Shown: in pieces, positions 9,060 to 17,028 of the stretch | Layout of the letters: each line of letters opens with the position of its first letter | Numbering within the stretch: the first letter of the stretch is position 1 | DNA from: Phytopseudomonas punonensis | GTDB lineage: Bacteria > Pseudomonadota > Gammaproteobacteria > Pseudomonadales > Pseudomonadaceae | Direction of reading: 5' to 3' | Assembly (NCBI RefSeq): GCF_900142655.1 | Contig: NZ_FRBQ01000008.1 | Coordinates: forward strand, 123,239 to 187,238 | DNA: 64,000 nt | The notes under the pieces: model-generated | What the model saw: the letters and a program-made list of their open reading frames with translations, nothing else | Databases searched by the model: none | Told to the model about the DNA's origin: nothing | Position numbers and translations under genes: made by a program

Positions 9060-10046
9060 ATGTTAGGTCTCTGGAAAACCTGGAAGGCCCTTGAAGCCAA
9101 GGGCATCATGGGCATCAACCGCCGCAACGCGGACTATGTGCTCAAGTACAACAAGCGTCACCTGTATCCGATCGTCGATGACAAGATCATCACCAAGGAG
9201 CGGGCCATCGAAGCGGGCATCCACGTGCCGGAAATGTACGGGGTGATCTCCACCGAGAAGGAAATCGACAACCTCGACAAGATCATTGGCGAGCGCAGCG
9301 ATTTCGTCGTCAAGCCGGCCCAAGGCGCCGGTGGCGACGGCATTCTGGTGATCGCCGACCGCTTCGAGGATCGCTTCAAGACGGTGTCGGGCAAGATCGT
9401 CAGCCACTCGGAAATCGAGCAGCAGATCTCCAGCATTCTCTCGGGGCTGTACTCGCTTGGCGGCCACCGCGATCGTGCACTGATCGAGTATCGGGTAACG
9501 CCGGACAGCATCTTCAAAAGCATCAGCTACGAAGGCGTGCCGGACATCCGCATCATCGTACTGATGGGCTACCCGGTGATGGCCATGCTGCGCCTGCCAA
9601 CCCGCCAGTCGGGCGGCAAGGCCAACCTGCACCAGGGCGCCATCGGCGTCGGTGTGGACCTGGCCACTGGCGTGACGCTGCGAGGCACCTGGCTGAACAA
9701 CAAGATCAGCAAGCACCCGGACACCACCAATGCGGTGGATGGCGTACAGCTGCCGAACTGGGATGGCTTTATGAAACTCGCCGCTGGCTGCTATGAGCTG
9801 TGCGGCCTGGGCTATATCGGCGTCGACATGGTGCTGGACCAGGACAAGGGCCCACTGATTCTCGAGCTCAACGCCCGCCCAGGCTTGAACATCCAGATCG
9901 CCAACGACTGTGGCCTCACCCATCGCGCCCACGCGGTGGAGGCTCGCCTGGAAGAGCTCAAAGCCAAGGGCATCCAGGAAAACGCCGAAGAACGTACCCG
10001 CTTCTCGCAGAAACTGTTTGGGCACATTCCGCCTGCTGAAATCTGA
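9060..10046 (+). CDS. RimK-like ATP-grasp alpha-L-glutamate ligase-like protein
   Basis: This 328-residue ATP-grasp enzyme has the nucleotide-binding strand FVVKPAQGAGGDGILVI near residues 81-97 and the Mg-binding LILELNARPGLNIQ near residues 267-280. No signal peptide is seen, so catalysis is cytoplasmic. Family knowledge: related enzymes add glutamate or other amino acids to a carboxylate. The target here is unknown. The gene begins four bases after the membrane protein gene, so the three are one transcription unit, closed by a hairpin at 10054. Confidence 0.88.
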   Translation: MLGLWKTWKALEAKGIMGINRRNADYVLKYNKRHLYPIVDDKIITKERAIEAGIHVPEMYGVISTEKEIDNLDKIIGERSDFVVKPAQGAGGDGILVIADRFEDRFKTVSGKIVSHSEIEQQISSILSGLYSLGGHRDRALIEYRVTPDSIFKSISYEGVPDIRIIVLMGYPVMAMLRLPTRQSGGKANLHQGAIGVGVDLATGVTLRGTWLNNKISKHPDTTNAVDGVQLPNWDGFMKLAAGCYELCGLGYIGVDMVLDQDKGPLILELNARPGLNIQIANDCGLTHRAHAVEARLEELKAKGIQENAEERTRFSQKLFGHIPPAEI

Positions 10047-10053
10047 TGCAAGC

Positions 10054-10089
10054 AGCCTGCTGTCGAGCGCTATCGACAGTAGGCTTTCT
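10054..10089 (+). terminator. Terminator of the three-gene unit
   Basis: Arms AGCCT-G-CTGTCGA (10054-10066) and TCGACAG-T-AGGCT (10073-10085) form a 12-13 base stem with one mismatch and a six-base loop, followed by TTTCT. Confidence 0.75.
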
Positions 10090-10195
10090 GCAAACAGAAG
10101 CTTCAGACTCAAAGAGTGCGTGTGGCATCAGCGCCCCGAACGTATTGTTGATTTGCTACCATCGCCCTCCTCATCTACATGCCTCGGAGCCCGCA

Positions 10196-10816
10196 ATGGA
10201 TCTCGATCTGGACAGACTCAACGCAGAATTCGCCAACCAGCCACAAAAGCTGGTCGAGTGGGCAATCGGCCTGGGCAAACCAGCGATCTGCACCACCAAC
10301 TTCCGCCCGTTCGAAGCGGTGATTCTGCACATGGTCAGCCAGGCCAAAGCCGATATTCCGATTGTGTGGATGGATAGCGGTTACAACACCGAGGCGACCT
10401 ACAAGTTCGCCGATGAGGTCACCAAGCAGCTCGGCCTCAACCTGATCACCTACCTGCCCAAGCGCAGCCGCGCTCACCGCGAGGCCATAGACGGCCCGAC
10501 GCCAGGCCTGGACGATCCGCGCCACGCTGCCTTCACCGAAGAAGTGAAACTGGAGCCTTTCGCCCGCGCCCTGCGCGAAACAGCGCCAAGCGTCTGGTTC
10601 ACAGCTCTGCGGGCTACCGATACCGCCGTTCGCGCACAGATGCAGCCGGTGAGCATCAACCCGGATGGCCTTATCAAGGTCGCCCCGCTGCTGCACTGGT
10701 CCTCCAAGGATCTTTATCAGTACCTGACCGCCCACGGCCTGCCGAACAACTTTGACTACTTCGACCCGACCAAGGGCGAAGACAACCGGGAATGCGGCCT
10801 GCACCTGAGCCACTGA
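10196..10816 (+). CDS. PAPS reductase family protein, CysH-like
   Basis: The ATG at 10196 follows a GGAG site. The 206 residues resemble the E. coli-type PAPS reductase: DIPIVWMDSGYNTEATYKFADE matches the sulfonucleotide-binding core, and the C-terminus holds the catalytic ECGLH with C200. Only two cysteines are present in the whole protein. It therefore lacks the paired cysteines that hold the 4Fe-4S cluster in APS reductases, the form Pseudomonas normally uses for sulfate assimilation. It may be a thioredoxin-dependent PAPS reductase or a divergent family member with another role. It faces cysB across a shared terminator. Confidence 0.8.
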   Translation: MDLDLDRLNAEFANQPQKLVEWAIGLGKPAICTTNFRPFEAVILHMVSQAKADIPIVWMDSGYNTEATYKFADEVTKQLGLNLITYLPKRSRAHREAIDGPTPGLDDPRHAAFTEEVKLEPFARALRETAPSVWFTALRATDTAVRAQMQPVSINPDGLIKVAPLLHWSSKDLYQYLTAHGLPNNFDYFDPTKGEDNRECGLHLSH

Positions 10817-10831
10817 TCCCGAACCAATAAG

Positions 10832-10856
10832 AATGGCGCCTCTTGGCGCCATTTTT
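10832..10856. terminator. Bidirectional terminator between the CysH-like gene and cysB
   Basis: AATGGCGCC (10832-10840), a TCTT loop and GGCGCCATT (10845-10853) form a perfect 9-base stem followed by a T run on the plus strand. A run of A precedes it less strongly for the minus strand. Confidence 0.85.
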
Positions 10857-10873
10857 CGTTTCTGCTGCGTCGA

Positions 10874-11848
10874 TCAGTGCAGCGGCAACTTCACATCCTT
10901 GAACAACTCTTCGAGCTCGACCTTGTTGTGGCACTGCACGGCCTTGGCCAGCACATCACGGGTCAGGTGCGGAGCGAATGTCTCGATGAAGTCGCACATG
11001 AAGCCACGCAAGAAAGTGCCACGGCGGAAGCCGATGCGGGTCACGCTGGACTCGAACAGCTCGCTGGCATCGAGCACCACCAGATCAGGATCCAGCTTCG
11101 GATCGACCGCCATCCCCGCAACGATCCCCACGCCCAGACCAAGGCGCACGTAGGTTTTGATCACGTCGGCATCGACGGCGGTGAATACCACCTTGGGCGT
11201 CAGCCCGCGATGACTAAAGGCTTCGTCGAGCTTGGAGCGGCCGGTAAAGCCGAAGGTGTAGGTGACGATTTCGTGCTCGGCCAGCGCTTCGAGCGTCAGC
11301 TTCGGCAGCTTGCTCAGCGGATGGCCTTGAGGAACGATCACACAGCGATTCCAGCGATAGCACGGCATCATCACTAGGTCGTTATAGAGCTCCAAACCTT
11401 CGGTCGCGATGGCGAAGTCGACGGTGCCATCGGCGGCCATCTCGGCGATCTGCGTTGGCGTACCCTGGTGCATGTGCAGCGCGACATCCGGATACTGCTT
11501 GATGAAGCTGCTGATCACCGGCGGCAGCGCATAACGCGCCTGGGTATGGGTGGTGGCAATCGACAGCGTGCCCTTCTTCTCGTTGGAGAATTCCTGAGCG
11601 ATCTGCTTGATGCTTTCGACCTTGCGCAAGATCTCCCCTGCGGTGGTGATGATGCGCTCACCGGCAGGCGTGACGCGGGTCAGGTGCTTGCCGCTACGGG
11701 CGAAGACTTCGACGCCCAGCTCATCCTCAAGCAGGCGGATCTGTTTGCTGATACCAGGCTGCGAGGTATAGAGGCTTTGCGCCGTGGCGGAAACGTTGAG
11801 GTCATGATGCGCGACTTCCCAGATGTAGCGCAGTTGCTGAAGCTTCAT
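10874..11848 (-). CDS. cysB: CysB, LysR-type regulator of sulfur assimilation
   Basis: The 324 residues match the usual CysB length. The winged-helix DNA-binding domain is at residues 1-60 (MKLQQLRYIWEVAHHDLNVS). The inducer-binding domain shows the CysB-specific TTHTQARYALP and GFTGRSKLDEAF blocks, which bind N-acetylserine or sulfate/thiosulfate. It activates cys genes under sulfur limitation. A convergent CysH-like gene follows, which fits but does not prove a sulfur neighbourhood. Confidence 0.96.
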   Translation of the reverse strand: MKLQQLRYIWEVAHHDLNVSATAQSLYTSQPGISKQIRLLEDELGVEVFARSGKHLTRVTPAGERIITTAGEILRKVESIKQIAQEFSNEKKGTLSIATTHTQARYALPPVISSFIKQYPDVALHMHQGTPTQIAEMAADGTVDFAIATEGLELYNDLVMMPCYRWNRCVIVPQGHPLSKLPKLTLEALAEHEIVTYTFGFTGRSKLDEAFSHRGLTPKVVFTAVDADVIKTYVRLGLGVGIVAGMAVDPKLDPDLVVLDASELFESSVTRIGFRRGTFLRGFMCDFIETFAPHLTRDVLAKAVQCHNKVELEELFKDVKLPLH

Positions 11849-11955
11849 ATATATCCCTCAAAGCGTATAGGCCGCCGCCTGATCGTCGATCAGCTATATA
11901 ACCATATTAATGGTAGAGGCGGTACATATAGATTCTTTATCTGGGTAGAGTCACT

Positions 11956-12453
11956 TCATTCGTGACGGGATCGATGCTGCAGCATGGGTACCAGATAAAC
12001 CGGCACATCGCACAGCTGCAGCAATCGAGCGGCGGTGCGACCCATGGGCACTTCAAGCGCTGCACCATGGCTATGACTGCCTACGACCAATAAATCCACC
12101 CCGAGTTTCTGGGTCTCCTCGAGAATCGAAATCGGCGGATCACCGCGCAACACGCTGACCGAGCCGATCAGCTCGAGATCCTCACGGTTGTCGCCCAGTT
12201 CGTCACGAAACCCCTCGAGCACACGCATTTCAATATTGTTCATCACCGTTTCCAGCCCGGTACTACGCAACTCCTTTAGGCGTACTTCATCAACGTAGGT
12301 TTGCAGCACCGACTCGGCAAACAGCCCCATTGGCTCCACCACATGCACCACATGCAAGCGCGCCTTGAAACTGCGCGCCATTGCCAGGGCGTGCTGCAGA
12401 ACATAAGGCGCATACAAACCAAGATCTGTAGCGTAGAGAATCGAACGAATCAT
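11956..12453 (-). CDS. Universal stress protein (UspA family)
   Basis: This is a 165-residue single-domain Usp fold: the N-terminal MIRSILYATDLG strand with its conserved Asp, and the C-terminal LLVVGSHSHGAALEVPMGRT stretch resembling the ATP-binding GxxG-x9-G loop, although spacing is not exact. It is a single gene about 107 bases upstream of the cysB start on the same strand. Role in the cell is unknown beyond stress survival typical of the family. Confidence 0.9.
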   Translation of the reverse strand: MIRSILYATDLGLYAPYVLQHALAMARSFKARLHVVHVVEPMGLFAESVLQTYVDEVRLKELRSTGLETVMNNIEMRVLEGFRDELGDNREDLELIGSVSVLRGDPPISILEETQKLGVDLLVVGSHSHGAALEVPMGRTAARLLQLCDVPVYLVPMLQHRSRHE

Positions 12454-12595
12454 GCGGCCTCCTCAACTGCCGGCGCGGCGGGGCCTGGAATCAGCTTAGC
12501 AGCGCCTTTAAAAAGCGGCCGTTTATGATGACTCGCAGATATCGCCAGCAAAACTCGAGAGACTTGTGAGGGCGCGAAAGCCGTACAGGATCAGA

Positions 12596-12982
12596 TCAAG
12601 GAAGCTCGTCAGGAACTCTCTCAAACGCTTCGGCCAGTGCTTCCTGAAGCTCTAATGCAGTGAGACGGCTATGCAGCGCACCGAGAAACTCGCCATCGTG
12701 CACCACAAAGAAGGCCGGCAACCGCAAGACTTCATAGCGCTGCACCAGGCCATAGTTGTCGCCAGCATCGATCCACGCCAATCGCTCGATTGGCAACGCC
12801 ATATGCGCCAGCTGCTTGCGCGCGTAGCGGCACGCAGCGCAACCCTGGCTGGTAAAGATCACCAGCGAGGTGCCACGCAGACTCATCAATTGCCGATCGG
12901 CATCAAAATCTGTCAATTCCAATTGCGTCGTTATACTCGGCAAGGCAATATCAATCTGATGGCAACTGGAGTGGTCGTTCAT
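12596..12982 (-). CDS. Thioredoxin-fold protein with CAAC motif
   Basis: This 128-residue protein without a signal peptide has a redox motif C48-A-A-C51 after VIFTSQG and the cis-proline segment LRLPAFFVVHDG, which is the thioredoxin pattern. Its start codon overlaps the start of the divergent PilZ gene within the sequence CATG at 12980-12983. The ribosome site on this strand is weak (GAAGAAAG). It is probably a cytoplasmic thiol-disulfide protein; its partner is not known. Confidence 0.85.
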   Translation of the reverse strand: MNDHSSCHQIDIALPSITTQLELTDFDADRQLMSLRGTSLVIFTSQGCAACRYARKQLAHMALPIERLAWIDAGDNYGLVQRYEVLRLPAFFVVHDGEFLGALHSRLTALELQEALAEAFERVPDELP

Positions 12983-13397
12983 GCGTCGCTTTCTTCGTCA
13001 TAGCAGTAATCTGCCCGTGGAGTTGAGGCTACGTCGCCATCTGCCCAGCGCCAGCCAACGCCTCGACAATATCAGTCTCGGCGGTGCTGCGTGCCATTCA
13101 AATCACCCGCTGCCGCAAGGCACGCCCGTTGTGCTGCATATCCCGGTACTCGGTGAGCAGATAGCCTGCCACGGGCAAGTCGCCTGGTGCGCTCAGCAAT
13201 CTGAAAGCTATCTGCTCGGCGTCACCTTCAGTGAACAAACGCCCGAGCTGCGCGCCCATATGGTCGAGCAAGTCTGCAATCTCGAACACTATCGCAGGCA
13301 TCGCGAGCTACAGGCCGGCCAAGCACTGCCGCTTGAGCTCGTTGCTAAGGAATGGCGTGAGCAGCGACTGGCCATCTTTAGTCCATCGCGACCTTAA
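12981..13397 (+). CDS. PilZ-domain protein (probable c-di-GMP effector)
   Basis: The 138 residues have the PilZ pattern: arginines before the barrel (VELRLRRHLP), then LDNISLGGA, matching the D/N-x-S-x-x-G motif, and the closing YLLGVTFSEQ strand. A GGAG site lies 9 bases before the ATG. No other domain is seen, so it is a stand-alone c-di-GMP receptor or adaptor. The gene is head to head with the thioredoxin-fold gene with no space between start codons. Confidence 0.88.
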   Translation: MRRFLRHSSNLPVELRLRRHLPSASQRLDNISLGGAACHSNHPLPQGTPVVLHIPVLGEQIACHGQVAWCAQQSESYLLGVTFSEQTPELRAHMVEQVCNLEHYRRHRELQAGQALPLELVAKEWREQRLAIFSPSRP

Positions 13398-13506
13398 ATA
13401 TCATTGTCTAGGCGGGCGCTAACGCGCTAAGGTTCGGCTTCCCCGCTGTGCCCATACTGCTGTGCCCGCTGCACGGGGATCGCTGGCGGCCGGCTCCCGT
13501 GACCCG

Positions 13507-14607
13507 ATGACCCACCTGATGAAAAGCACGATAGCTGAATTACCGATCAACGACCTGAACGTCGCCTCCAATGAAACGCTGATCACCCCCGAACAGATCA
13601 AGCTCGAGATCCCGCTGACCGAGAGCGCGCAGCGCACCGTAGCAGCAGGCCGCCAGGTGGTGCGCGACATCCTCGACGGCAAGGATCACCGCCTGTTCGT
13701 CGTCGTTGGTCCCTGTTCCATCCATGACATCAAAGCTGCCCACGAATACGCCGAACGCCTGAAAGTGCTGGCGGCGGAAGTGTCTGACACGCTTTATCTG
13801 GTCATGCGCGTGTACTTCGAGAAGCCGCGCACCACCGTGGGCTGGAAAGGCCTGATCAACGATCCGTACCTGGATGACTCCTTCAAGATCCAGGACGGCC
13901 TGCACATCGGTCGCAAGCTCTTGCTCGATCTCGCGGAAATGGGCCTGCCCACCGCTACCGAAGCGCTGGACCCGATTTCGCCGCAGTACCTGCAGGACCT
14001 GATCAGCTGGTCCGCAATCGGCGCGCGCACCACCGAATCGCAGACTCACCGGGAAATGGCCTCGGGCCTCTCCTCCGCTGTTGGCTTCAAGAACGGTACC
14101 GATGGCGGCCTAACGGTAGCCATCAATGCCCTGCAGTCGGTTTCCAGCCCGCATCGCTTCCTCGGTATCAATCAGCAAGGCGGCGTGTCGATCGTGACAA
14201 CCAAGGGCAACGCCTACGGTCACGTGGTACTGCGCGGCGGCAACGGCAAGCCGAACTACGATTCGGTTAGCGTGGCGATTTGTGAGCAGGAACTGAAAAA
14301 GGCCGCGATCAAGCCAAATATCATGGTCGATTGCAGCCATGCCAACTCCAACAAGGATCCGGCGCTGCAGCCTCTGGTCATGGAAAACGTCGCCAATCAG
14401 ATTCTCGAAGGCAACCAGTCGATCGTCGGCCTGATGGTCGAGAGTCATCTGGGCTGGGGTAGCCAGTCGATCCCCAAAGACCTCTCTCAGCTCAAGTACG
14501 GGGTATCGATCACCGATGCATGCATCGACTGGGAAAGCACCGAGAAGACCCTGCGCGGCATGCACGCCAAGCTCAAGAATGTGCTGCCCAAGCGCCAGCG
14601 CGGCTAA
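13507..14607 (+). CDS. 3-deoxy-7-phosphoheptulonate (DAHP) synthase, type I
   Basis: The first enzyme of the shikimate pathway joins PEP and erythrose 4-phosphate. Visible signatures: VVVGPCSIHD, the metal-cysteine block, near residue 80; RVYFEKPRTTVGWKGL near residue 103; and SHANSNKDP in the C-terminal half. Length is 366 residues from this ATG. An ATG four codons further (13519) gives a start that aligns better with relatives beginning just before LPINDLN; neither has a strong ribosome site. A perfect palindromic terminator follows. Which aromatic amino acid inhibits it cannot be read with certainty. Confidence 0.94.
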   Translation: MTHLMKSTIAELPINDLNVASNETLITPEQIKLEIPLTESAQRTVAAGRQVVRDILDGKDHRLFVVVGPCSIHDIKAAHEYAERLKVLAAEVSDTLYLVMRVYFEKPRTTVGWKGLINDPYLDDSFKIQDGLHIGRKLLLDLAEMGLPTATEALDPISPQYLQDLISWSAIGARTTESQTHREMASGLSSAVGFKNGTDGGLTVAINALQSVSSPHRFLGINQQGGVSIVTTKGNAYGHVVLRGGNGKPNYDSVSVAICEQELKKAAIKPNIMVDCSHANSNKDPALQPLVMENVANQILEGNQSIVGLMVESHLGWGSQSIPKDLSQLKYGVSITDACIDWESTEKTLRGMHAKLKNVLPKRQRG

Positions 14608-14620
14608 GGTAACTGCCATA

Positions 14621-14650
14621 AAAAACGCCGAGCATATGCTCGGCGTTTTT
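14621..14650. terminator. Bidirectional terminator
   Basis: A perfect 30-base palindrome centred between 14635 and 14636 is made of a run of five A, the stem ACGCCGAGCAT and its complement, and five T. It separates the convergent DAHP synthase and acetyltransferase genes and can end transcription on both strands. Confidence 0.92.
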
Positions 14651-14665
14651 GGTGCGGCTAACACA

Positions 14666-14947
14666 CTATTCCTGGTCAGGGGCCCCTTCAGTGCGCTCCA
14701 TGTAACGCTCTACATAGGAGCAGGAAGCGATCACGGTGTAGCCCATGCGGTCAGCGTAATCGAGTGCGGTTTTAGTCAGCGCTGCTGCGATGCCGCGACC
14801 ACGCAGCGAGTTAGGCACGAAGGTGCGATAGATATCCAGCGTCTGCTTGCCCAGATCCATGTAGGAGAGATAAGCGCGATCACCATCCACTGTGGTCTCG
14901 AACTGGTGACCGGCAAGGTCATGATGAATGGACAGTGGCTCGCTCAT
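14666..14947 (-). CDS. Small GNAT-type N-acetyltransferase (YjdJ-like)
   Basis: The start at 14947 is set by a GAGGAG ribosome site; the protein is 93 residues beginning MSEPLSIHHD. It contains SLRGRGIAAALTKTALDYA, the acetyl-CoA pyrophosphate loop of the short GNAT family (about 90-100 residues). The acceptor is unknown. It converges on the DAHP synthase gene across the palindromic terminator. Confidence 0.87.
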   Translation of the reverse strand: MSEPLSIHHDLAGHQFETTVDGDRAYLSYMDLGKQTLDIYRTFVPNSLRGRGIAAALTKTALDYADRMGYTVIASCSYVERYMERTEGAPDQE

Positions 14948-15305
14948 TACTACTCCTCTCGATTGGGCCAGACACGACATCCCTCGGCAGGGCCTGCGTA
15001 CATCCGGTAACAATAGGATATAAAGCCATTGTGCACGGCAAAGGGCAAGGCAAAATCCCTATGCTTGGAAATTGAACATCGCTTCACGAGAAAGTCATTT
15101 CTCGAATCAACGAATCATCCGGCTTTCATCGGTCAATGCACACGAAGATTCGGTAGTAGAGCGTTAATTTTTAGAGAAAAAAATCGGAACCCTTGCCTGC
15201 TGTCCGTTTACTTACTAAAAGTTACAGGTAGTATGTACGCCGGTCATTTTCCGGGTTCGGGAAAGGGCTTCATTAAAAGCAAAAACTTACCCTAAGGGGA
15301 ACACG
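14948..15305. other. Intergenic region with oprI promoter and leader
   Basis: These 358 bases hold no credible gene. The part from 15160 to 15305 is A/T-rich compared with its surroundings and contains a sigma70-like promoter (15207-15234) and an untranslated leader of about 65 bases with an AAGGGGA ribosome site, as expected for a very abundant lipoprotein mRNA. Confidence 0.6.
15207..15234 (+). promoter_or_regulatory. Candidate oprI promoter
   Basis: TTTACT (15207-15212) and TAGTAT (15229-15234) are separated by 16 bases. They lie about 70 bases upstream of the oprI start and resemble sigma70 -35 and -10 boxes. The position and AT-rich context support it; the spacing is one base short of ideal. 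Confidence 0.5.
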
Positions 15306-15557
15306 ATGAACAACGTTCTGAAATTCTCTGCTCTGGCTCTGGCCGCAGTTCTGGCTACCGGTTGCAGCAGCGTCACCAAAGAAACTGAAGCTCGTCTGAC
15401 TGCTACCGAAGACGCAGCTGCTCGTGCTCAAGCCCGTGCCGACGAAGCCTATCGCAAGGCTGACGAAGCAATGGCTGCTGCTCAGAAGGCTCAGCAAACT
15501 GCTGACGAAGCCAACGAGCGCGCTCTGCGTATGCTGGAAAAAGCCAGCCGCAAGTAA
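15306..15557 (+). CDS. oprI: OprI, major murein lipoprotein
   Basis: This 83-residue protein has a lipoprotein signal peptide ending in LATGCSS, so C20 is lipidated. The alanine-rich helical heptad body (repeats of ADEA/AAQKA) forms the trimeric coiled coil. The C-terminal lysine (ASRK end) is the residue that can be joined to peptidoglycan. Codon use is strongly biased and a strong terminator follows, both signs of high expression. The convergent neighbour is an L,D-transpeptidase of the type that performs this cross-link. Confidence 0.97.
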   Translation: MNNVLKFSALALAAVLATGCSSVTKETEARLTATEDAAARAQARADEAYRKADEAMAAAQKAQQTADEANERALRMLEKASRK

Positions 15558-15572
15558 TAGCGACTGTTGGAA

Positions 15573-15600
15573 AAGCCGGCTCTTGAGCCGGCTTTTTTTA
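15573..15600 (+). terminator. oprI terminator
   Basis: AAGCCGGCTC (15573-15582), a TT loop and GAGCCGGCTT (15585-15594) are followed by a run of T. Confidence 0.92.
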
Positions 15601-15623
15601 TGCCTGCAGGTTTATGACTGCGC

Positions 15624-15652
15624 AAAAAACACGACGCCTTTACAGACGTCGT
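15624..15652 (-). terminator. Terminator of the L,D-transpeptidase gene
   Basis: Read on the minus strand, ACGACG, a 10-base loop and CGTCGT are followed by GTTTTTT. The stem is short (6 pairs) but the T run is clear, and it lies about 25 bases past the stop. Confidence 0.6.
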
Positions 15653-15677
15653 TCACCCTACTCTCACAACGCTGGTT

Positions 15678-16631
15678 TCAAAGCGTGGGAGATTGCGCCT
15701 GGATGACTGCATCACGCGGCGAGGCAATCTCCACTGGCAGACCATCGTGTGCTGCAACCACCTCACGCACCACATCCCAGTCGAGCGTATCTGCACTCAG
15801 ATCGCTGCGCTTGATGAGTGCATTGACGACTTCGGTGTGATGATCAACGGCTGGAGCATCTTCCTCGCCAAGCGGCGTATGCGCTTCCAGGTAAACCTTG
15901 CCGCCACTCACGCCAAATTTGTAGGGCTCATTGACGATGCGTACCGGCGTACCGACCGGCACCTTGTCGGCCAGCTCAAGTACGTTGTTGTTGAGCATGC
16001 GGAAGCAACCATGGCTGACCCGCATGCCGATGCCGAACTTCTTGTTCGAGCCATGAATCAGGTAACCCGGCACCGACAACGACATTTTGTAGGGGCCAAG
16101 CGGATTATCCGGGCCTGGCGGCACGTAACTCGGCAGCGGATCCCCGTCGGCGGCGTGCTCTTCACGAATCGACTGCGGTGGGTACCAGCCCGGATTTGGC
16201 GTCTTGGCGGTGATGCGCGCTTCGGTTACCGGCGAGCTCCAGCCTTCGCGGCCGATACCCAGCGGATAGGTGTAGACGACGTTCTGGCCCTTCGGGAAGT
16301 AGTAAAGACGATACTCGGCCAGGTTGATCACGATGCCTTCGCGCGGGCCTGACGGCAGGATGTATCGAGTCGGCAGCACGATGTCGGTGCCTGCCCCCGG
16401 CAGCCACGCATCGACGCCTGGGTTGGCCGCGACCATTTCAAGATAGCCCAGATCGTTTGCGGTGCCGATATCGGCGAAGGTGTCTTCGTAACGCGCCTTG
16501 ATCACCTTGATCTCGCCGACGATATCCTCACCGGGAGGCGGCAGTGGCAACTCCAGTGCAGCAGCGGAACCTGCCACACAAGCAACACACAACGACAGAC
16601 AGCGGACAAGAGCTGAAACGCGCGGCGACAT
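15678..16631 (-). CDS. Periplasmic L,D-transpeptidase (ErfK/YbiS family)
   Basis: With the ATG at 16631, which has a GAAGG site (a TTG at 16646 is the alternative), the protein has 317 residues and a signal peptide ending near AGSAAALEL. A LysM-like segment (about residues 50-90) precedes the YkuD domain. The catalytic block HGSNKKFGIGMRVSHGCFRM provides C209 and H207. Family knowledge: these enzymes attach the Braun-type lipoprotein to diaminopimelate or make 3-3 cross-links. Facing oprI, it is a good candidate for the OprI-to-murein ligase (inference). Confidence 0.93.
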   Translation of the reverse strand: MSPRVSALVRCLSLCVACVAGSAAALELPLPPPGEDIVGEIKVIKARYEDTFADIGTANDLGYLEMVAANPGVDAWLPGAGTDIVLPTRYILPSGPREGIVINLAEYRLYYFPKGQNVVYTYPLGIGREGWSSPVTEARITAKTPNPGWYPPQSIREEHAADGDPLPSYVPPGPDNPLGPYKMSLSVPGYLIHGSNKKFGIGMRVSHGCFRMLNNNVLELADKVPVGTPVRIVNEPYKFGVSGGKVYLEAHTPLGEEDAPAVDHHTEVVNALIKRSDLSADTLDWDVVREVVAAHDGLPVEIASPRDAVIQAQSPTL

Positions 16632-16688
16632 GCAGAAAACCTTCAAGGTGTTATGAGGATAGGGATTGATTGTATACCGTGGCGCATG

Positions 16689-16970
16689 TCAACGCCCCGG
16701 CCACGCAGGGCGCTCACCGCGCCGCTGGGCATCGAGCGTTGCCAGGCAGGCACGGCATAGCCGTCGATCCTGCAGTATAGGCCGCTCCAGATCACGCCAG
16801 AGCGGCTGCGCAGGCAGCAGGCCGCCACATAAGGTGCGGTCAGCATAGCCACCAAGCTCCAGCTGACGAGCGACCAGATGCACCTTCACCTCACGACAGG
16901 CGAACAGATCCAGCTGCTCGTCCGGTTCGATCAGTTGGTAAGCGTACAGAGACCAGCCGGGTCGCAACAT
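16689..16970 (-). CDS. Conserved small protein with CxxC
   Basis: This 93-residue protein begins with an ATG preceded by GGAG. It contains RLCRACLATLDAQRR near the C-terminus, a single CxxC, plus two other cysteines, so zinc or thiol binding is possible. No signal peptide or membrane span is seen. It sits between the L,D-transpeptidase and tesA; as I recall, a small hypothetical gene holds the same place in P. aeruginosa. Function unknown. Confidence 0.7.
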   Translation of the reverse strand: MLRPGWSLYAYQLIEPDEQLDLFACREVKVHLVARQLELGGYADRTLCGGLLPAQPLWRDLERPILQDRRLCRACLATLDAQRRGERPAWPGR

Positions 16971-17028
16971 TGAGGGCTCCAGAGCGGGGGCGCCACATTA
17001 GCCGAAACACCGTCAGCGGAAAAGCCCG

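Noticed and set aside
9063..10112. A 349-codon minus-strand frame opposite the ATP-grasp ligase
   Set aside because: The plus-strand ligase has clear ATP-grasp motifs; the reverse frame is a shadow.
15029..15295. An 88-codon plus-strand frame just upstream of oprI
   Set aside because: It covers the oprI promoter and leader, and its composition differs from that of genes here.
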